Assembly (NCBI GenBank): GCA_016802295.1
Contig: JAESIW010000118.1
Location: forward strand, 831,622 to 895,621
Length of the DNA stretch: 64,000 nucleotides
Direction of reading: 5' to 3'
Origin: Brachionus rotundiformis
Lineage: Eukaryota; Rotifera; Eurotatoria; Ploima; Brachionidae
Positions 41,694 through 51,376 of the stretch are shown one piece after another. Both the position numbers and the translations under genes were made by a program. The notes beneath the pieces were generated by a model. The model ran no database searches. It saw only the letters and a program-made list of their open reading frames with translations, and was not told the origin of the DNA. Within the stretch, counting starts at the first letter, position 1; each line of letters starts with the position of its first letter.

Positions 41694-43392
41694 TTTAAGG
41701 CACGTTCAAATTTTCCAAATTATTTAAGCAAATTATCCGCAATTATTATGATAGAATTTTTATGACTTATTTTATTTGGTTGCCTAGCAATAATTGCTAA
41801 TGGTTCTAAGCAGCTCGTTAAAAATGAAGCTTCAGGTCAGAATTTATTTTAGGCCTTTTATTAAGAATATTTAAATCTGTTAGATAAAAGGTTAAATATG
41901 TTCATAGCATTTAGAATTCTGGCAGAGTTTAATTGACTAATGAATTTAAAATGATAAGCCGAACCACGGAGAGATTAATTATTTTGATAGATAGATAGAT
42001 ATTTTAAAAAAAATTAATTGCACAACATTTAAGTTATCTTTAGCTATGAAACATGCCCAAGTCTGTTTGTAATATAATTAGATTTTGTAGAAGCCTACGT
42101 AAAGTGTAGATTATTCTAATTTAGAAAGATATTTTTTCTTTCCAAAATAGGAAATTCCTAAAAATCTAGTTCTCAAAAATTAATTATCAAAAATTTTGCT
42201 TCTAAGCTAAGTATTTACCTTAAAGATATTCTACATTGAAGAAAAATAACTAATATAAATCAGATTTTTACTTCTAACTTAGTTTATTAAATGATAGCTT
42301 GAGAGATAGATCACATTGGTGTAAAAAATAGATACAAAAAAATGAGAAGTTCAGTTTTGAGTTAGTTTTAAATTATTTTTATTTTAAAATTTTTTTATTC
42401 ATATTTAAATACTAGAATTGATTTATGATATTTTTTAATAAAAATAAAAAAATAAACTATAAATTTTTGAAGAGAAAAATAAGTTTTTTGATGTCTTAAC
42501 TGATTTATGTGTAAATATTTATCATATTTTTATTTTAAATGGTACATATTTTTGAAAACTTAAGAGATATAATATCAAATTACTTTGAACAAAAGTTCTT
42601 CGTTCTTCAGACATATGGTATGGCAGCATTTTCTGGAATTCTAAGCATGCTAAAATTTTTCTGTCAATAAGGAGGCATTTGGAAGATTTTTATGTCCGCA
42701 GACAGCTTCTGTAAACAACATGATTGCTCTTTTTCAATTTTAATATTTCCACAAATTTAGGATAAAATATACTAATAAAGAGAGCTCTATGTAACCGATT
42801 TACGATATTTTCTATTTAAAGTTTTATTTGAGTTATTGAACGTTCTGAAGTTCTTAGAATGGAATTCTAATTTATACCTATATACTCGTGTCAAGAGCAC
42901 GACCCTTTAATAATTAAGTCAAGATGTGGCATTGCCAGCATTTCGAAGCGCCTAACTCCTGAGATACATGACTTATATTTGTGCATCAGTTAATAAGCTG
43001 ATGAATAAGTGATAATTCAAGGTAACAATAAGCTCACATTGTCCTCGGTGGATTAAATTTCTAAAGCTTAAAAAAATATTAAAATGTCTGTGTTAAAATG
43101 TTTTGATTTTTTTTGAGCATTTCTTTTCTTCGTTTATTATTAGGAATTAGGCCTTTTTGAAATTCTCAATGAAGCGCAAGATATTCTTCTTAAAATAATA
43201 AAATATGATGGCATATCTTTATATTATTTGGTGGAAATTAAAAATACCTCATTTTGCAAACAACTTAATAACCTAAGGATTTTGCTTTCATATGATGCAT
43301 AATTTTAATCTGTTCCCAGCTTTTAGAATAAGGTTCATCACTATCCTTATCTAAGAATTGGCCAGATCTTATAATTATGAATTAAAGAATAG
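41694..43392. other. AT-rich intergenic region
   Basis: No coding frame or RNA gene recognised. Some stretches (42590-42730, 42840-43070) are less A/T-biased and may be eroded mobile elements, but I cannot read a protein in them. Confidence 0.45.
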
Positions 43393-43445
43393 ACAAAGGT
43401 TTTATAAACTTTATTGAAGTTCAATAAAGTTTATAAAACCTTTGT
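43393..43445. repeat. Near-perfect 53-bp palindrome
   Basis: Arms of 26 bp (43393-43418 and 43420-43445) are perfect inverted copies around a single base at 43419. The left arm begins ACAAAGGTTTTATAAACTTT. It can form a cruciform or, if transcribed, a long perfect hairpin. Confidence 0.95.
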
Positions 43446-44450
43446 TGAATTAAAAGTAAAATTTAAGTCTTCCCATTGCGAAGACAGCTCTATTTAAGAT
43501 ATTTTCACTAAGGATAGAGTCAGAAACGCATATTGATCATGATCTAATGAGTTTATTAATAAAGCATGCTCTCATGGCCTTTGGTTGCCATCGTTCTGGT
43601 GCTGATCGAAGCTTGAAAAAACATGGATTGGTTGGTCCGATAAAACTAGTTGCTATTTATTTCATTGAACGCCTAACAGACGATATAATATATTTACTTA
43701 TTTAAGTTTGAGTTTAAGTCCCATGGACAAATTAATAAATAAATGATCAATTATTGCTAAAGAAGTCTTCAAACAATAGTCCATTACATCAATATGAGTT
43801 TTTTTTTTCCATATTACATAGTTGTTTGCAAAAGGAGGTATTTTTCTGATCAAACTTTTTATAGTTATCGCGAAGGAAAGTCAAGATATTCCGACAAACT
43901 GAGCTATTTTTTAATTGCTTTAAAAAGAATGCCTTGTGTCTCATGTAAAGTTGTTCAACCATCTCTAAGTGCAAGATTTCTAATATAATGGATATTAAAT
44001 CAAAATAAGACAAATTTAAAAATTAAATTTTATTTATTTTTTCCAAAGTATGAAAAACAAAAATAAAACAAAAGCAAGAATGTAACAAAAATAAATACTT
44101 TTGCGTTAAGTAAAATGCTCTTAATTTAAAAAGACACCAGCATATTCTTAAAACTAATTAATTTAACTTTAAAAAAAATATATAATTCACACTGAATAAG
44201 AAAAAAAAGTAGTCAAAGAAGAGAATACAAAAATAACAATAAATAATTTAGGCCTTGTAAAATAAAATAAAAAATATCTTTTAATTACACAAGAACAGCT
44301 TTTTTTTTGTCAAACAAACGCGCTTTCGAAAACAATTAAGATAAAAAAAAATTTACAAAAATAATTATCAATTTGAAACAAAAAAATAAAAATAATAATA
44401 AAATAATCTAAAATTTTTTTGCAATCTTTACTTTTGTAATTTAATATAGC
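43446..44450. other. AT-rich intergenic and distal 3' region
   Basis: No gene recognised. The part to the right of about 44000 is A-rich and could be the distal 3' UTR of the minus-strand gene at 44813-46570. Confidence 0.4.
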
Positions 44451-44725
44451 AACCCCATGTGCCCTGGTCCTGTATCTCACTATCTCTCTATCTCTCCCCT
44501 TTGAACACATAGATATATAGACATTCTAAGCTATTGAATTCCTTTCGCTTTTGTTATATCCCACCGCTATCACCAATTTAGTAGCATGGCACTATCAAAT
44601 AAAATTAACAAAAACGATTTTCACTCTAAAATTTTATTAACATCCTAAAAAACAAGAATATTTGTATGTGTTTAAAGGAGAGAGAGAGAGAGATAGTGAG
44701 ATACAAGACCTGGACACATGGGACT
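44451..44725. repeat. Inverted repeat with 60-bp arms, about 87% identical
   Basis: The left arm (44451-44510), read in reverse complement, aligns without gaps to the right arm (44666-44725) at 52 of 60 positions. Shared words include AGATAGTGAGATACA, GGACC/AGACC and CACATGGG. The loop is about 155 nt of ordinary AT-rich sequence. Weaker similarity continues outward (GTTACACATTAA against GCTATATTAA). The arms are much less AT-rich than their surroundings. The structure begins about 90 nt after the stop codon of the minus-strand gene, so it probably lies in its 3' UTR. Confidence 0.9.
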
Positions 44726-44812
44726 GTTACACATTAACAATTACTATTTTTACCTATTTCATTTTTTTGAATAAACAAAATTAAAAAAAAAATTAAAACT
44801 CAATCAGTCAAC

Positions 44813-46570
44813 TTAAATCTCAAGCTTGATTTCGTCATTAAAAAAGTTAAAATTGGCAAACATATTCTCGCCACAATTCACCGTCGTTGTCGAAGGGCCG
44901 CTCTTGTCCGCCATCTCGATCATATTCCAGTCGAGTGCTTGGCCGGGCATTAGGTGTGGACCATTGGGCATGCTGTAACTGTTATGATACGGCGAGCTGT
45001 GCTCATACGTGTACGTGCACGGACTAGACTCGTCTGGAGAGAACAAATTATTGACACTAAGGGCATTTGAGGCGCAGCTAGTATAGCCGAGATTGCTCGC
45101 ACTCCCGCTGCTAATGCTACTACTACAGCTGAAATTCGACGGCTCGGAGAAGCCCGAGCTCGCCGACGAGCACACTGAAAACTGCAAGTTAAACTCGTCC
45201 ATTTGATTGCATACCATTTGGCCGCCCGATCGATAGTCTAACGGATTAACGTCTATTTCGTCCAAATCGATGAACTTGTCGATTGGTGAACTATGCTCTG
45301 TGTTCAACTCGAGCTCGAGCAGACTATCCATGTTCAACTGCTCGCTCTCGTTCGTCGAATACTGCATGTTGTTAATCAAGTTAGTTTGATTGATCCAAGT
45401 TATTGTTAGATCTTGATTGTCGGGCTCTTGACTCGGCTGTTGTTGTTCTTGTTGTTGTAGTTGAATAGGCTGGTTGATGTTTTGATTGACAAGCACAGAG
45501 GATCTGGGCTGATTGCTGGCTTGATGTTTGACAATGTCGGCAATTGTTTTGAGCTTTTTGGGTCTTGATTGGTCGGGCGAGAAGGCGGCCTCTACAATCG
45601 TCTCGTCCATGCGTCTCTTGGGCTTGGCGCGCTTGCTCTGCTTGGACTTGAACTCGACTAGTCTAAGATGGGCCCGGTCCGAATCGCACAAACTCTGCTC
45701 TAGCCGCTCGTAGTCGAGACTGTGCGACACGCCGGCGCAGCCAAGCAATTGGCTTAGATTAGAAGCGGTTTTGTTGAGAACAAAATCGGGCTGATTTTTC
45801 CCATAATTTAGTGGCTTAGTGACCGGTTTGGGCTGAATGAGCACTTGATTCGATTTGACAGGTGCTTGGCCATTTTTAGATGTGAGTAAAGTGTGGATAT
45901 TTTTGGTTTTGGTGTCAGTGGCGGTGGTGGTTGTAGTGGTGGTGGTAGTGGATGATGTTAGAGTGGAGAGTGTGGCTGGTTGTTTGTCGTCGACGGCGGT
46001 CTTGTCTCGATTGGCGATTAGGCTGCTAATGTAGGAGGTGCGCGCCTTGGTCGACTTGGACTGCTGCGCGTCCTCCGGCTCGCTCCTGACCGGCCTCTTG
46101 CATATCTTTTTGGCTATTTTGATCTCGCTATTTACATTCGGAATACATTCGACACTCGGCTCTGGATTTTCTTGTCTACATTTGGCCAAAACGGCATCTA
46201 TAGCAATGTCTATGTTACTTTTGGCCGTGTTTGGCTCGTCGTGTTGTTGTTGCTGATGTGCATGTGTGTCGAACGGCTCGTCGCCAAGCAAATACCTAAA
46301 ATGCTCGTCATCTATCTGACTTACTTGGTCGCTGTTCTCCTCTTTGTTCATTGTTTGATGCTCGACGAACTGCAGATTAAGCTTGGACGTGTTCAAGTTG
46401 TTCAGCTCGTTCTGTGTGAGAACGACGAACACGACCGGCCTGGAATCTAGTCGAGAGTCGACGGAGGACGAGGACACGCTTGAGCAAGAGGGCGAAGACG
46501 ACGTGTATAGCTGCGAGAGCACGCTGCTGCTGTCCATGGCCGTGTTATTAACATACAAGCCAACAGGCAT
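44813..46570 (-). CDS. Low-complexity, probably nuclear protein (transcription-regulator-like)
   Basis: Family not recognised. A single exon encodes 585 residues; an in-frame TGA lies five codons before the ATG, so the start is firm. Composition is Ser/Thr/Gln/Asn-rich with a poly-Thr run (about 208-217), a Gln-rich patch (about 372-385) and basic clusters that could be nuclear localisation signals (KKICKRPVR about 153-161; KSKQSKRAKPKRRMDE about 309-324; SRPKKLK about 335-341). An acidic segment, DKFIDLDEIDVNPLDY, lies near 430-445, and the tail ends NDEIKLEI, including an IKLE sumoylation-type motif. No DNA-binding domain is visible. The composition suggests a transcriptional co-regulator or a rapidly evolving transcription factor, but that is inference. 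Third positions are moderately GC-rich. A GT repeat occupies its 5' leader and a 60-bp-arm inverted repeat its 3' side. Confidence 0.8.
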   Translation of the reverse strand: MPVGLYVNNTAMDSSSVLSQLYTSSSPSCSSVSSSSVDSRLDSRPVVFVVLTQNELNNLNTSKLNLQFVEHQTMNKEENSDQVSQIDDEHFRYLLGDEPFDTHAHQQQQHDEPNTAKSNIDIAIDAVLAKCRQENPEPSVECIPNVNSEIKIAKKICKRPVRSEPEDAQQSKSTKARTSYISSLIANRDKTAVDDKQPATLSTLTSSTTTTTTTTTATDTKTKNIHTLLTSKNGQAPVKSNQVLIQPKPVTKPLNYGKNQPDFVLNKTASNLSQLLGCAGVSHSLDYERLEQSLCDSDRAHLRLVEFKSKQSKRAKPKRRMDETIVEAAFSPDQSRPKKLKTIADIVKHQASNQPRSSVLVNQNINQPIQLQQQEQQQPSQEPDNQDLTITWINQTNLINNMQYSTNESEQLNMDSLLELELNTEHSSPIDKFIDLDEIDVNPLDYRSGGQMVCNQMDEFNLQFSVCSSASSGFSEPSNFSCSSSISSGSASNLGYTSCASNALSVNNLFSPDESSPCTYTYEHSSPYHNSYSMPNGPHLMPGQALDWNMIEMADKSGPSTTTVNCGENMFANFNFFNDEIKLEI

Positions 46571-46592
46571 TTCCAGTATTAGTCAGTCTCAG

Positions 46593-46597
46593 TGTGT

Positions 46598-46630
<33 letters not shown>
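46593..46630. repeat. (GT)n microsatellite
   Basis: GT dinucleotide run with one interruption, lying 23 nt upstream of the start codon of the minus-strand 585-residue gene, where it would be a CA tract in the leader. Such tracts are polymorphic. Confidence 0.9.
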
Positions 46631-46633
<3 letters not shown>

Positions 46634-47519
46634 GGTCTTGGCTCAGTATTTGGCGTATTTGGTGGTGGCTGCTATTATTACATAAAAACAAATAACAAAG
46701 AACAAAAATGATTTATTGCCTCGTTGCTTTCCGATACTATCTATTCATCTAAGCTTAAATTTCAATATTGGTTTTTATTTGTGCTGATGGATTAAGTTAA
46801 TTAGTTTTATCTAATTTGCTTTGCAAGAGAGAAGAGAAGAAATGGAGAAGTGCAAGCATTGCATTGAATTCCTAGCTTTAACGAACACAAGCTTGTTGCT
46901 TGTTCTTTTCTCTAGTTCTAATAGAAATTATTTATCTCGCCAGTTTTACTCTTTTGAGCTTGTGTTCGAGTTTTGTTAGCAAAAAGCTTAAACTATTCCA
47001 TTAGGCTTTTATTTATTTATTTTATCTATCTATTCTATGTAGAATATAAATTATTAATATAAAAAGAATCTTAATGATATCATTTGGGGGTTTCTCTAAT
47101 CCATGTTAGAAGCTTTCGAATCAAAGATTGTTCATCGATGATTGAAAAAACAACCAGCATTCAGATAAGCTACCAAAAGACCATTGATTATTTATCTAAA
47201 TTGCGCGCTACAATACAGATAAATTTGATGCTCCACTGATGATACATCCATTCGCTCATCCGTCCATCCAACCACTCACTCACTCACTCACGCACACTCT
47301 TACATACTTACACACATTTACATATGTACATGCATGGGCATACGCTTTGCTCAAAATATATTCAAATGTGCCGCCGCCATGTCCTAGCTTGACAACTTAT
47401 TTTATTTACTTATTTAATTAAATTTTTGCTTCTTATCTAATTATATATTTTATTATCAGCTAAAAGATATTATTTTTGAATAAATAAATAAATAAATATA
47501 TATAAAATAAAGTAAAACA
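46634..47519. other. Intergenic, with simple repeats
   Basis: AT-rich sequence. A low-complexity CACTCA/CATCCATC/ACATAC tract runs through 47245-47345. No gene seen. Confidence 0.45.
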
Positions 47520-47830
47520 CTATTTGGAATATGCAGCAGTGGTCTGGTCCTCCAGACTACCAAGGACAGTAACATTCTTGAGAAAGTACTAAGACGAGCA
47601 ACCAACTAGCACTACAAGCACCGATATTTTGAAGTTGGAATTTTGAAAGTTTATAAATAATGAAGGCATAAACATTTTTCCATCAGAGCTAGATCTAAGA
47701 AACCCTAACTTGAATTACAGCAATTGCGTTTCCATCTTAGAATTGTCTACTGTGAGAGTACGCAGAACCAGCGGAGACATGATCCAACTGTTCAAGATCT
47801 TTCCCACTACCTGAGACTGTAATAGGTGCC
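47520..47830 (+). pseudogene. LINE reverse transcriptase C-terminal remnant
   Basis: Reads LEYAAVVWSSRLPRT (from 47525), then stop-containing sequence, then FPSELDLRNPNLNYSN and VRVRRTSGDMIQLFKIF (about 47755-47806). LEYAxxVW followed at a distance by RRxxGDMIxxFKIF is the usual C-terminal signature of Jockey/CR1-type non-LTR elements. Several stops and frame changes make it a pseudogene. Confidence 0.7.
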
Positions 47831-49048
47831 GGTTCAAGAGCAGACTTGATGCATGAAGAGCTCATTTTTAAATTAAAGATCGTGCTTATTAAGAAATAGA
47901 CAACTATTAAAAACTTAATAAATGGAAATAGATTCCTATGTATCTACCGTAGCTTAATTATTATTATTATTATTGGTACAAATTTTTGAAAGCATGGCAG
48001 ACAATTTTGTATGTGTAGTGGTTTGATCGACCGGTATACAGCAGCAAAGCATAGTGCTAAGTAGAGAGGTGGCGGATGAAATCAGGGGACATAAGTGATG
48101 AGCGTTTGCTTCACAAAAAGTGAATCATGGAAAGAAATAAGCACTTTGTCTGCTTTTAATTCAACTAATTTATCTATTTGATTAGGAGAATTTAATTTGA
48201 TTTAATTAAATAGAATTTAAATACGTCCTTGCTCTAGTCTGAAAAACCAGCTACCAAGGCTAAATGATTTTTTTCAAAAATGAATAGACAAAATAACAAG
48301 CTCGTAAAGATGGTCTTTTTTTGAAAATAATTAATTATCTTTTAGAAAATTAGAAATAGAATAATTTGAATAATAGAGATGATCTTAGCTGTTCAACTTA
48401 ATATTCCAGATATGATAAAATAATATTTTCCAGACGATAAACAACTGGCTCAACACAAATTCTTCTTGATTTATGAAAATTAATCTTAAGAGAGTAATTA
48501 GAATTCATTTGAATATTCTACCATTATGAAAATATTGTAAAAATTTTAATGATAATTTTCCCAATATGCCTTTGAAAAAAATATTTTAAAAAAAAAAACC
48601 CTATAAACAATCTAATTTGTTAGTCAACGAGTATTTAATTTTTGCTCGCCTAATCTGTCAGTCAGTAAACCAAATGTTCAAATTGAGATAAAATAAAAAA
48701 TATTATTCATACACTTTATCTATGTTTATTTTTTATTTTATGTTTATGAAAAGGCAAGACAAATATTGTAGCGAAATTGTAGCGCAAAAAAAATTCTGTA
48801 TTAGAAAAAAAAATTGTATAATCTTTACATAATAAGCGAATTAATTCCTAGATTGTTTAAAAAAGATTCTGAATGTAGAATAAATCATTTTAAAAGCTAT
48901 CGTTTAGCTCATATCCATTAATGTATGATTTATTTTATAACATTTTAATTTTAAAGTAATACGGGAATTATAACTATAAAAAAAAAACTCAGAAACAATC
49001 TGCTTCTAATATATTATTTTTAGTTAATTTTACCTTTGCCAATTATAA
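47831..49048. other. AT-rich intergenic region
   Basis: Contains an (ATT)n run at about 47949-47971 and a less AT-rich patch at 48000-48140. No coding frame recognised. Confidence 0.45.
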
Positions 49049-49110
49049 TTATTCTGTCATTTTGACATATTCTCGAGCCCAGGCCTTTATTAACACTGTA
49101 TCTGCTGTAC
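49049..49110 (-). other. Exon-like island Y
   Basis: On the minus strand a plausible acceptor (TTTAATTTATCCAG) is followed by two bases and then the short frame TADTVLIKAWAREYVKMTE and a stop. It looks like a terminal coding exon, but I could not connect it to an upstream exon. The same bases are also open on the plus strand. Confidence 0.3.
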
Positions 49111-49268
49111 CTGGATAAATTAAAAAACTAAAACCGGTATTTAATAACCAATTCAAATTTTTATACTTAGACAATTTAGAAAAAATATATTTTTAAAAAC
49201 ACACTCACACACACTCAAAAATTAAAATCTCATTGTGAATAAACTTTTAAAATTTATTTATATAATAA

Positions 49269-49391
49269 TTATAATAATAATATATTTTTAAAATTGGCAA
49301 ATTCCAGTTCATTTTGCTCCATTATTTTCTTGATCTCTTCGATTAAACAAATATGAAAATATTTGAGCTTGTCTTTGGAAAACTCAAAGTC
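49269..49391 (-). other. Exon-like island X
   Basis: On the minus strand, after an acceptor-like TTGTTTATCTAG, a 40-codon frame begins DFEFSKDKLKYFHICLIEEI, continues KKIMEQNELEFANFKN, and stops. The charged, amphipathic pattern is unlike random AT-rich DNA. No good donor joins it to island Y, and no upstream exon is evident; it could be a relic exon or a terminal exon of a gene I cannot assemble. Confidence 0.35.
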
Positions 49392-51180
49392 CTAGATAAA
49401 CAAAAAACAGTACAGTTTTACTTGACTTAGATAACATAAAAAATATTTAACTATTTACCTTAATAATTTTGAATTAGATTTGTTTAGTCTGATTATACAA
49501 CAACAACTTTATCGATTATAGCTATAAACTATTATAAATGAATTTAGTTATTAATTTAGAACTTGTTTGTTGCTTTATCTATAGCTTCAAGTGGCCATTA
49601 TTTAAGAAAAAAAGTTAATTTTGCGTGAATAAATACTAAAGATAGTTAGTTAGTTACTGAATGATAAGGTCTGTTTGAAGGAACCCATTGAAGTTTAATA
49701 GAGCAAGAGAGCAAGCTATAAGTGTTAAACGAGCCAGCTCTTTGGTCTATCGGCTTCCAAGTCTGGCACTCTCTACTCTCTAAACAATTAATCAGGTAAA
49801 AGGACTAACGCTAAATTGAGCAAGGTTTAAATACTTTGCTATTTTGATTGAGCCTTACAGGACTAAATCCAATTTGTGTGTTTGCCAAGTTTAATACCAC
49901 TAATAATTACCTAAAGTTTATGCGCTTTAAATAACAAAAATTAAATATCGAGAAAATATAAATTATTTACAAATCAATTAAAAATCAGTCACATTGTTTT
50001 AAAATATTTTTTTTTTCTTAATTTTTTCTTTCGCTGGCAGAATAATTAATTTACTGCTTTGCTTCAGAGTTAGAAAATTATTTTTCTTATTACCCAGAGG
50101 AAACCTGGCTCATGTTTGACTAAACAAAGAGAAAATAATTTTTTTTTTAAAGTAATTTAAATTAAATAGCTTTTTTTTGTTGGGAGTTTATATGAATAGA
50201 ATAAAAATCCGAAAAATGCCTCCAACCTGTCTTTGATAGTATGTCTTTTGATTAAAATATCTAAAATTAGACAAAATGACAAATAGTTTGTCAAATTAAT
50301 TACCGACACAAACGAGTGATTTAATTATAATAATTTTTTTTCAAAATTTAATCAATAAATTTTTTTCATACAACACAAATAAAAATAACAAAATTAATTT
50401 TAAGTACTCTTATAGTGGATAAATTAGATAAACAAAAAAATTTTCTTTTTTTAGCATTTTTTAAAAAAAATTTTGCATTTGTTTATTAATCTTGGAGAAA
50501 AAAATAAAAAACTATCTTTTCCAAATAATCTTCTAATTGAAAATAAAAATATTTTAAGTTTGACTTGTCGAAATGATGAACATATTATGCAATTGAAAAT
50601 TTGCTATTTTTGTTCTAATTTATTTAATTAAAATAGATAAAGAGCTGGTGATTTTTGATTATCAACCTTTTAGATAAATTGCATAATTATGGCAAAAAAA
50701 GCCAAAAAATACTCAGCAATATTTTCACGTAGAGAAAAATTTTAATTCAGTGTGACTGGCGCACATAGCTGGCCCAGTTTACCTAAAGCCAAGAGCTTTT
50801 TCAGCGCCAAAAAAAGACTAAATCTTGGAATATTTGTTTTTCCATTAGAAAAGTAACTAATAGCGCTATATAAAAACTGAAATATTCACAAATGCCAAAG
50901 GTATTTTTTTTTCATTAGATTTCTTAGAAAAATGTTGTTGATTGAATGCAATAAGAATAATAGAAACAAAAAACACTCGGCATAGTACTGAAGGCTCTTC
51001 CAAAATCTGGCTAAATAAAGTCGAATATTCTTTTTTTTATTTTTTGGGTTTTATTTTTTTTAAATAAATTGTTTAAATTATATTATTGTAAACATTTATC
51101 TTTGGCCCACAATTGTTTTATCTAAGTTTAACTTATAGAACCAAATTTAAGCCATACAATAAATGCTTATTCTTGATTTA
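49392..51180. other. AT-rich intergenic region
   Basis: No gene recognised. A moderately complex patch lies at 49670-49900. Isolated short frames occur on both strands but carry no family signal. Confidence 0.4.
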
Positions 51181-51376
51181 GAACAGAAGCGCACCAATTT
51201 ATTTATTGCTTCAGTTTGATTACCCTGATAAAATCGATTTATCATCGACTAGCAGCAGCAATGATAAATCCATTAATGGCACTCTTGGCCGTGTCATTGA
51301 TCGATTACGGCCCCTATTAGCGCAACTGTCCGCTATTGGAGCCCAGGCCTGGATCGGCTCCGTCCAACAAGGTGCT
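51181..51376 (+). other. Exon-like island with elevated GC
   Basis: An open plus-strand frame of 64 codons, including FDYPDKIDLSSTSSSNDKS, INGTLGRVIDRLRPLLAQL and SAIGAQAWIGSVQQG. It contains an internal acceptor-like TTATTGCTTCAG before FDYP and a CAAG|GTGCTC donor-like site. GC content is far higher than in the surrounding desert. I do not recognise the protein. It may be an orphan exon of a larger gene or an eroded mobile element. It shares the 12-mer GAGCCCAGGCCT with island Y near 49075. Confidence 0.35.

Noticed and set aside
43789..44013. Overlapping 64-74 codon frames on both strands
   Set aside because: Both strands open, Lys/Phe-rich translation typical of random AT-rich DNA.
47239..47421. 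60-codon His/Thr/Pro-rich frame
   Set aside because: Translation of a CACTCA/CATCCA simple repeat.
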